NCBI GenBank assembly: GCA_025997955.1
Contig: BNVH01000093.1
Coordinates: 1-11,757 of the forward strand
Direction: 5' to 3'
DNA length: 11,757 nt
Source of the DNA: Synergistales bacterium
GTDB taxonomy: Bacteria; Synergistota; Synergistia; Synergistales; Aminobacteriaceae
Shown here: positions 6,996 through 11,757 of the stretch, in pieces
How positions within the stretch are numbered: position 1 is the stretch's first letter
How the letters are laid out: every line of letters starts with the position of its first letter
Translations under genes and position numbers: made by a program
The notes under the pieces: generated by a model
Databases searched by the model: none
What the model saw: the letters and a program-made list of their open reading frames with translations, nothing else
What the model was told of the DNA's origin: nothing

Positions 6996-7727
6996 ATGTC
7001 CGTTAATGATTCCCGTAAAAAAGTGTTGACTGTGGCGAGAGTTGTCGTCATAGCCGTTATAGCTGTTGCCGTGGGTTCTTATTTTGTGTTTCCGTCCTAC
7101 GCGGAGTTTATCAGAAAGATAGCCGCCCCATTCGCCACGGGAGACTTCACCGTGATGAGGGAGTTTGTGGCGCAATATGGAAAAATGGCGGCGGTCGTCT
7201 CTTTTGGGCTCATGATTTTTCAGTCTGTGGCCGCGCCGCTTCCGGCGTTTCTAATCACCTTTGCCAACGCCAATCTTTTTGGTTGGTGGCAGGGCGCTGT
7301 TTTGTCTTGGACGAGCGCCATGGCTGGGGCGGCTTTGTGTTTTTATATCGCCCGTATTTTGGGGCGCGACGTCACGGAGCGCCTTACGAGCAAGGCCGGC
7401 CTCAAGCATATAGACGAGTTCTTTGACCGGCATGGGACGCAGAGTATCCTGATAGCGCGTCTTTTGCCTTTTATATCTTTTGACTTCGTGAGCTACGCGG
7501 CGGGGCTTACGTCTATGGGCTTTTGGAGTTTTTTCGTGGCCACCGGCGTGGGTCAACTGCCGGCTACTATCGTCTACTCCTACGTGGGCGGAATGCTTAC
7601 AGGCGGCGCTGGGCTCTTCGTGAGCGGGCTCCTTATCCTATTCGCTCTGTCTATACTTATAATCTTGTCGCGTCAGGTTTACGCGGAGCGTCAGGCTCGT
7701 AAGGCCGCAAAAGAGGAGTCGAAGTAA
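6996..7727 (+). CDS. TVP38/TMEM64 (SNARE-associated, DedA-like) membrane protein 1
   Basis: A 243-residue inner-membrane protein of the TVP38/TMEM64 superfamily. The start is set by AGGAG (6985-6989) 6 bases before ATG. It has an N-terminal helix (about 10-30), then the family core: APLPAFLITFANANLFGWW, a helix with Gly/Ala-rich GAALCFYIAR, then ARLLPFISFDFVSYAAGLT, GQLPATIVYSYVGG, a last helix and a charged tail. DedA-like proteins move lipids or ions across membranes, but their substrates are mostly unknown. It is the first gene of a seven-gene operon that also encodes a second TVP38 protein. The arrangement resembles the two TVP38 genes ydjX and ydjZ flanking ydjY in E. coli. Confidence 0.85.
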   Translation: MSVNDSRKKVLTVARVVVIAVIAVAVGSYFVFPSYAEFIRKIAAPFATGDFTVMREFVAQYGKMAAVVSFGLMIFQSVAAPLPAFLITFANANLFGWWQGAVLSWTSAMAGAALCFYIARILGRDVTERLTSKAGLKHIDEFFDRHGTQSILIARLLPFISFDFVSYAAGLTSMGFWSFFVATGVGQLPATIVYSYVGGMLTGGAGLFVSGLLILFALSILIILSRQVYAERQARKAAKEESK

Positions 7728-7733
7728 GATAGC

Positions 7734-8567
7734 ATGAACTTCAAGCGTACACTCGGTCTTTTGGGCGTCAGACTTCATCAGTTCTTGAGCGCGTCTATGC
7801 TGTTTGACAAACGCGTATCAGGCTCGGGGCGCGTGTTCTTTCCGGGGTGCGGTATGGCCGGATACAGCCCTGAGCTTGTTATGAACGTATACGGCTTTCT
7901 TCGCGAGGTTTACCCAGGCATAGGGATATTTGGGAGTTGCTGCGCCAAGCCATCGCAGGCATTTGGCGCAGGGAGCTTCTTGGAGAGGGCGCGCGTTTTG
8001 ACAAGGCATTTTAGCGAAGCGGGCGTCAAACGCGTCATAACGGCATGTCCGAATTGCGCCGCTACGCTCGCCTGTATACCTAATATCTCCGTCGTCCCGA
8101 TATGGCGCGTTTTGGACGAGCATTTCGACCAGTTGAAAGACCGCCTTAGAATCAGCGGCTCGAATTTGCCCCCTCTTTCTTTACATGACCCATGTCAGAC
8201 GCGCGAGGACGAGAGCGTTCAAAACTCGGTGCGAAGCGTGCTGCGCCGCGCTCATGTTGAGTTTTCGGAGTTTCCAATGGCCAAACGCGCCATGTGCTGC
8301 GGAAAGGCCGGTATGCTGATGGCGATAAACCCCGCGGCTTCGCGTAAAATATTGCAGCGGTGCGTAGAGCAAAGCCCGACGCCTAACATATTGACTTACT
8401 GCTTCTCCTGCGCTGATTCTTTTAGGAGCGCGGGGCGGCGAAGTTTTCATTCGCTCGAATTATTGTTCGCCGACGAGCTCGTTTCGCGGCCGCGAGAAAG
8501 CGTATGGCGCAACCGTTTTCGCGCGTCGCGCCTTATAGCCCGGCTTGGCGATAGAGAGGCGAAATGA
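7734..8567 (+). CDS. HdrB-like protein with two CCG iron-sulfur domains
   Basis: A 277-residue soluble protein with two Cys-rich CCG domains, as in heterodisulfide reductase HdrB, GlpC and LutA-type proteins, where each can hold an unusual [4Fe-4S] centre or a structural zinc. Domain 1: C39, C69-C70, then C105-x2-C108. Domain 2: C154, C188-C189, then C223-x2-C226. All conserved Cys are present, and spacings of 29-34 residues fit the motif. In HdrB such a centre performs two-electron disulfide chemistry. No HdrA flavoprotein or ferredoxin-type HdrC gene is adjacent. It starts 6 bases after the upstream stop with only a distant GAGGAG (7713-7718), and its stop overlaps the next start as ATGA. 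It probably acts at the cytoplasmic membrane face with the two TVP38 neighbours; substrate and electron partner are unknown. Confidence 0.82.
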   Translation: MNFKRTLGLLGVRLHQFLSASMLFDKRVSGSGRVFFPGCGMAGYSPELVMNVYGFLREVYPGIGIFGSCCAKPSQAFGAGSFLERARVLTRHFSEAGVKRVITACPNCAATLACIPNISVVPIWRVLDEHFDQLKDRLRISGSNLPPLSLHDPCQTREDESVQNSVRSVLRRAHVEFSEFPMAKRAMCCGKAGMLMAINPAASRKILQRCVEQSPTPNILTYCFSCADSFRSAGRRSFHSLELLFADELVSRPRESVWRNRFRASRLIARLGDREAK

Positions 8568-9145
8568 CGCGCGCTAAATACCTCAAGCCAATTTGCCTGT
8601 TGGTTTTGATAGTTTTTATATGTCTATTGAACAGGCGTTTTGGCTGGTGTGAGGCCGTCATATCGGGCGGACTTGATTTTTTGCGATCCTCCGTCGCCGA
8701 AAACGAGTTTAAGGCCTGTCTTATTTACGTTTTGGCGACAACTGTGTGTTGCGTCGTCTTGGCTCTGCCCGGCGTGACGTTCGCGCTCTTTGCCGGCGTT
8801 CTGTTCGGGCCGCTTCTCGGAACGGTTCTGTGCCTTCTTGCCACGACGCTTGGCGCGTCCTTGGCCTTCTTGGCCGGGCGGTATTTTTTGAAGGACGCGG
8901 TAAAACCCATGCTGGAGAAAAGCCCGCGCCTGAAGAAGCTGCTTTTCGACGACGCAGGGCGAAGCGGCATGGTTCTCTTGGCTATAACGCGCCTTTTGCC
9001 GGTCTTCCCCTACAACTTACAGAACTTCGCCTACGGTGTGACAGACATAGGCTTTTGGCCTTACACGATTTACACGTTTTTGTTTCTGGCCCCCGGCGTG
9101 GCGTTTTTCACTGTGGGCTTTGACGTTTTGGGAAAGTATTTTTAA
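8564..9145 (+). CDS. TVP38/TMEM64 (SNARE-associated, DedA-like) membrane protein 2
   Basis: A 193-residue inner-membrane protein of the same superfamily as the product starting at 6996, but not a near copy. A first helix spans about residues 8-25. The core motif runs through ALPGVTFALFAGVLFGPLLG and the Gly/Ala helix LGASLAFLAGRYF. The second half has TRLLPVFPYNLQNFAYGVTD and a final helix with APGVAFFTVG. The start is translationally coupled to the HdrB-like gene by ATGA, suggesting fixed ratios or a complex. Two divergent TVP38 proteins in one operon suggest a heteromeric membrane unit; the substrate is unknown. Confidence 0.85.
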   Translation: MTRAKYLKPICLLVLIVFICLLNRRFGWCEAVISGGLDFLRSSVAENEFKACLIYVLATTVCCVVLALPGVTFALFAGVLFGPLLGTVLCLLATTLGASLAFLAGRYFLKDAVKPMLEKSPRLKKLLFDDAGRSGMVLLAITRLLPVFPYNLQNFAYGVTDIGFWPYTIYTFLFLAPGVAFFTVGFDVLGKYF

Positions 9146-9170
9146 TATAAATTTGGAGGGAAAATTGTCT

Positions 9171-9797
9171 ATGAAAAAGTTTATTGTTTTTGCGGCCATT
9201 ACGTTGCTTTTGGGGTTTATGGGTACGGCTTTGGCGGCGGACGAGCCGCTTGCCATCAACAAGGAAAAGCGCGAGATAATAATGCAGGCCGAGGTCAACG
9301 GCAAATATTTTGACAGCCCGACGCGTCACGGCGTGGTTTATCTGACCGGCGCTAACGGCGAAAAATCCGTGCTTCGCGGCCTGACGAGCGAAAAGACCTT
9401 CCACGCCGCGCTTCTCAGTATAGGGGCGACGCCCGGCAACAACGTCACGCTTGACGACATGAAGGCCGGCCCGACAGGAGGCGCGCGCGCCGCCGGGAGC
9501 AAACTTAACGTGTTTGTGACATGGGAGGGCGCGAGTCGCGAAGTCCCATTTACCGACGTAATCAAGGCGAGCGAGGAGCGTCCAGACGACTATCACTTCG
9601 GCGGCAATCTCCCAGCGGCCGAGAAGGCCAACACGGGCTGCGTGCTGTGTCTCGACAGCTGCGCCGTAGGCATAGCCAGCAACGCGTCTTACCCGACCGG
9701 CACGACTCAGAACAACGTCGTGGAGTTCAGGGGCGACAGCAATGTCCTGCCCCCCGACGGCACAAGGGTCTCGGTCATCTTCCGCTTGGCCGACTAA
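9171..9797 (+). CDS. Secreted YdjY-like protein with a C-x2-C-x3-C motif
   Basis: A 208-residue exported protein resembling E. coli YdjY. A signal peptide (residues 1-22) is likely cut after TALA. The mature domain is beta-rich and ends in a short Cys cluster, C157-V-L-C160-L-D-S-C164, followed by AVGIASN; these are the only mature cysteines, so they probably bind a metal or cycle between thiol and disulfide. The start is either ATG 9171, 11 bases after GGAGG (9155-9159), or TTG 9165 at a better 5-base spacing; the signal peptide is intact with either. It lies between TVP38 protein 2 and the small membrane protein. YdjY-type proteins have no established function. It would act outside the membrane as a partner of the TVP38 pair. 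Confidence 0.75.
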   Translation: MKKFIVFAAITLLLGFMGTALAADEPLAINKEKREIIMQAEVNGKYFDSPTRHGVVYLTGANGEKSVLRGLTSEKTFHAALLSIGATPGNNVTLDDMKAGPTGGARAAGSKLNVFVTWEGASREVPFTDVIKASEERPDDYHFGGNLPAAEKANTGCVLCLDSCAVGIASNASYPTGTTQNNVVEFRGDSNVLPPDGTRVSVIFRLAD

Positions 9798-9804
9798 GCT
9801 TAAT

Positions 9805-10197
9805 ATGGATAAAAAATTCAGACTCGCGGGAGCCGTGTACAACGGCTCCCTTTGGGCTATGCTCGTCTCTTTGGCCATTTTTAGAGTGACTTATATCGAG
9901 ATGATGCTGAATACGGGCTTAATTTTCTTCGCTCTGTGGGCCGCGTTCGCGCTCATACTGTTTTTTTGGAAGAGGCTCGGTGGACTTTTCAACCTCAAGG
10001 GCACTGTCATCAATCTGATAATTTGCGCGATTATTGCCGTCGCGATTATTGGCGTCTCTCGCTTGGCGTCCGTGCCGGCGGCGATAATCAGGGAGGGCAT
10101 GAAACAGACGCGTATACCGTTTTTGTGGTTGAACTGCGCAGCGGGCGCTTTTTTGGTTGTGGGGCTGTTCTTCATGAAGCGCGGAAAAATTCAGTAG
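9805..10197 (+). CDS. Unknown small membrane protein with four predicted helices
   Basis: I do not recognise this 130-residue protein. It has four hydrophobic stretches of membrane-spanning length at about 8-27, 33-53, 64-84 and 103-122, with few charges between them, a basic stretch after helix 2 (WKRLGG) and a KRGK tail. I chose ATG 9805, 7 bases after the YdjY-like stop; an in-frame ATG at 9742 would overlap that gene by 56 bases and give a poor N-terminus. No Shine-Dalgarno site precedes it, so it is probably translated by coupling. One Cys lies in helix 4 (LNCAAG). Its position suggests a membrane subunit of the same system as the two TVP38 proteins. Confidence 0.75.
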   Translation: MDKKFRLAGAVYNGSLWAMLVSLAIFRVTYIEMMLNTGLIFFALWAAFALILFFWKRLGGLFNLKGTVINLIICAIIAVAIIGVSRLASVPAAIIREGMKQTRIPFLWLNCAAGAFLVVGLFFMKRGKIQ

Positions 10198-10209
10198 GAG
10201 GTATAACAA

Positions 10210-10542
10210 ATGGCCACTTATTACGACGATAAAGACCTGCCGAAGTTCGGCTCGGTGGGAGAGGAAGCGAGCGGGCTTTGGGAGAAATTCATGGCGTACT
10301 ACGGCGCCGTGTTCGCGCCAGGCGCGTTGAGCGCGCGCGAGAAATCCCTTATCGCCTTGGCCGTGGCGGAGGCCGTGCAGTGCCCGTACTGCATAGACTC
10401 TTACACGCAGGACTGTCTGAGTAAGGGCGTCACGGAGGAGCAGATGACCGAGGCGACGCACGTGGCGGCGGCCATACGCGGGGGCGCTACATTGGCTCAC
10501 GGCCTCCAGATGAAGAACGTGGTCAAAAAGCTGGTTCTATGA
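10210..10542 (+). CDS. AhpD-like protein, arsenosugar-cluster type
   Basis: A 110-residue protein of the carboxymuconolactone decarboxylase/AhpD fold. It carries the redox motif E54-x3-C58-P-Y-C61, with a third Cys at C69 and the conserved helix around ATHVAAAIRGGATLAHG. Its length and its immediate pairing with arsS match the family annotated as arsenosugar biosynthesis-associated peroxidase-like protein. By analogy with AhpD it should be a thiol-disulfide oxidoreductase, but its substrate is not established. A strong AGGAGGT (10196-10202) overlaps the upstream stop codon, the best ribosome site in the operon. Its stop overlaps the arsS start. E. coli ynjA, of the same fold, follows ydjZ. 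There is no in-frame TGA in the CxxC site, so this copy is not a selenoprotein. Confidence 0.85.
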   Translation: MATYYDDKDLPKFGSVGEEASGLWEKFMAYYGAVFAPGALSAREKSLIALAVAEAVQCPYCIDSYTQDCLSKGVTEEQMTEATHVAAAIRGGATLAHGLQMKNVVKKLVL

Positions 10543-11480
10543 TGGCCGTCCCTCCGTTTGTCTCCGTGATAACCGACTCGTCCTTGGCCGAGACAGGCGA
10601 CATAGGGACGTTGCAGATAAACCTCGGGCGTATGTGCAACCTGTCCTGCAAGCACTGTCACCTTGGCGCGGGGCCAAAGAGGCGCGAGATGATGACGGGC
10701 GACGCCGTCGACGCCTGCCTCGAGCTTTTGCGAAAACACGCGTTTGAGACCGTGGACATAACGGGCGGCTCCCCAGAGATGCACCCCGCGTTCAAGCGCC
10801 TCGTATCCGCGGCTCGTCCCCTTTGCGAAAATCTCATAGTGCGGAGCAACCTCACGCTTTTGCTTGAGCCCGGCTACGACGACCTGCCGGAGTTTTTCGC
10901 GCGCCTCTCGGTCGAGATATGCGCGTCCCTCCCGCACTACACGAAGACGGTCGACAAAACACGGGGCGACAACGTCTTCGCCCGTTCCATAGCGGCTCTG
11001 CTCAAACTGAACTCGTTGGGCTACGGGCGCGGATGTCTGTCGCTGAACCTCGTTTTCAACCCCGGAGGCGCGTTCTTGCCCCCGTCTCAGGCGTCGCTTG
11101 AAAGAGAATACAGGGACGTACTTAAGCGCGACTACGGCGTGGTGTTCGACGGGCTTTTGACCATCACAAACAACCCGCTCGGGAGGTTCGGCGACTTTTT
11201 GGAGAGAAGCGGCAACATGGAAAGCTACATGGAAAAGCTCTATAACGCTTTCAACCCCGCTACGCTTCCCGGCATGATGTGCCGCTCTCAGATATCAGTA
11301 GGCCCCGACGGCTCTCTTTACGACTGCGACTTCAACCAAGCGGCGGAGCTTCCAATAGCGGGCGCGACAATCTTCAACGCGGATTCCGCGTTAGACCCGC
11401 GTAAAATACGCTTCGGCCAACACTGTTACGCCTGCACGGCCGGACAGGGTTCAAGCTGCGGAGGAGCCATAAAAACTTAA
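10539..11480 (+). CDS. arsS: Radical-SAM arsenosugar biosynthesis enzyme ArsS
   Basis: A 313-residue radical-SAM enzyme. ArsS is reported to join the adenosyl group of SAM to a methylated trivalent arsenical, forming the precursor of arsenosugars. The [4Fe-4S]-SAM motif is C33-x3-C37-x2-C40 (MCNLSCKHCH). VDITGGSPEMHP follows as the GGE-like SAM-binding strand with Ser in place of Glu. The family-specific C-terminal domain has C248, LYDCDFNQ with C263, and CYACTAGQGSSCGG with C296, C299 and C307, probably holding an auxiliary iron-sulfur cluster. The start is ATG 10539 or the adjacent ATG 10542; either overlaps the AhpD-like stop. No arsM methyltransferase is in the window, so its substrate must be made elsewhere. 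A related radical-SAM reaction on another metalloid cannot be excluded. Confidence 0.88.
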   Translation: MMAVPPFVSVITDSSLAETGDIGTLQINLGRMCNLSCKHCHLGAGPKRREMMTGDAVDACLELLRKHAFETVDITGGSPEMHPAFKRLVSAARPLCENLIVRSNLTLLLEPGYDDLPEFFARLSVEICASLPHYTKTVDKTRGDNVFARSIAALLKLNSLGYGRGCLSLNLVFNPGGAFLPPSQASLEREYRDVLKRDYGVVFDGLLTITNNPLGRFGDFLERSGNMESYMEKLYNAFNPATLPGMMCRSQISVGPDGSLYDCDFNQAAELPIAGATIFNADSALDPRKIRFGQHCYACTAGQGSSCGGAIKT

Positions 11481-11486
11481 CCGAAC

Positions 11487-11521
11487 CCCCCCTATGCGGA
11501 TATTTTTTCCGCATAGGGGGG
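11487..11521 (+). terminator. Perfect 14-bp stem-loop closing the arsS operon
   Basis: CCCCCCTATGCGGA (11487-11500) pairs exactly with TCCGCATAGGGGGG (11508-11521) around a 7-base loop rich in T. It begins six bases after the arsS stop codon, the normal place for a terminator, but no T-run follows on either strand. It may terminate by a non-standard route or protect the 3' end of the message. Confidence 0.65.
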
Positions 11522-11603
11522 CAGGGCAAATGTCCTAATATAAAACCAATGTCAACAACTTAAGAAAAGCATGGAATACCGCAATATCTGCTTAAAATAC
11601 GTA

Positions 11604-11657
11604 TTGACAAAATAAGCCGTGCTAAATAATTCAGATGAATACCCTTATTCAGGGTAT
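11604..11657 (+). promoter_or_regulatory. Promoter-like region with inverted repeat before the last gene
   Basis: A perfect -35 TTGACA (11604-11609) is followed by AATAAT at 11625-11630, but with a short 15-base spacer; at 17 bases the -10 is poor (TAATTC). Just downstream, ATACCC (11639-11644) and GGGTAT (11652-11657) form a perfect 6-bp inverted repeat with a 7-base centre, placed where a repressor could block transcription or as a hairpin in the leader. Confidence 0.45.
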
Positions 11658-11682
11658 ATCTCATTGGTTGAGGTGCGAGGAA

Positions 11683-11757
11683 ATGCTTATTTTGTTTGAT
11701 ACAATACAGAGACTGCAGATACTTTTGTCACAAACTTCTACGTTGGAGACCGCGAGG
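11683..11757 (+). CDS. Start of an unidentified gene, cut by the window edge
   Basis: ATG at 11683 opens a frame of 25 codons that runs off the right edge. A Shine-Dalgarno GAGGTG (11670-11675) lies 7 bases upstream, and a promoter-like region with an inverted repeat precedes it. The visible N-terminus begins MLILFDTIQRLQILL and looks like an amphipathic helix, without a signal peptide. There is too little sequence to assign a family. Confidence 0.45.
   Translation, partial: MLILFDTIQRLQILLSQTSTLETAR

Noticed and set aside
9108..9878. 256-codon - strand open frame opposite the YdjY-like gene
   Set aside because: It is a shadow of a GC-rich gene: its product is Arg/Ala/His-rich without a domain, and the + strand gene has a signal peptide, ribosome site and operon context.
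10381..10392. Selenocysteine in the AhpD-like or HdrB-like cysteine motifs
   Set aside because: All redox motif positions are ordinary Cys codons (TGC or TGT), and the stop codons in this operon end normal-length proteins.

Overview
The window looks like a piece of a bacterial chromosome, probably from an anaerobe. Genes from about 2080 onward are GC-rich, tightly packed and all on the + strand, with good Shine-Dalgarno sites and intrinsic terminators. The left 2 kb is visibly more AT-rich and carries a decayed insertion sequence. The metal pump, secreted ankyrin protein, HdrB-like iron-sulfur protein and radical-SAM enzyme fit an anaerobe; Synergistota would fit the style, but this is a guess and no taxonomic marker is present.

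Layout. (1) 1-227: no recognisable gene. (2) About 228-1820: an IS1380-type element whose transposase gene carries two single-base frameshifts of opposite sign and is probably dead. (3) 1781-2080: non-coding DNA with two perfect DnaA-box consensus 9-mers in inverted orientation, then a strong promoter whose start region is covered by an ArsR/SmtB-type operator made of inverted and 8-bp tandem repeats. (4) 2081-4617: a two-gene metal-resistance operon, a CadC-like repressor overlapping by ATGA a P1B-type Zn/Cd/Pb-exporting ATPase, closed by an intrinsic terminator. (5) 4744-6753: a large exported protein made almost wholly of ankyrin repeats. (6) 6754-6995: a leader with promoter, possible 6-codon peptide and attenuator-like hairpins. 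(7) 6996-11480: a seven-gene operon: TVP38/TMEM64 membrane protein, HdrB-like CCG iron-sulfur protein, second TVP38/TMEM64 protein, secreted YdjY-like Cys protein, unknown four-helix membrane protein, AhpD-like protein, and the radical-SAM arsenosugar enzyme ArsS. (8) 11487-11521: a perfect 14-bp stem-loop; then a promoter-like region and the first 25 codons of a gene running off the right edge.

How the genes may work together. The left operon is a self-regulated divalent-metal export module: metal binding to the repressor should release the operator and allow pump synthesis. The right operon is the most interesting part. It resembles the E. coli order ydjX-ydjY-ydjZ-ynjA (two TVP38 proteins, YdjY, AhpD-like), with added HdrB-like, membrane and ArsS proteins. 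I infer a membrane-associated redox and metalloid (arsenic or related) modification pathway. ArsS and the AhpD-like partner are the only members with a named pathway; the others are uncharacterised in this role. No arsenic methyltransferase (ArsM) is present here, so its substrate would have to come from elsewhere in the genome.
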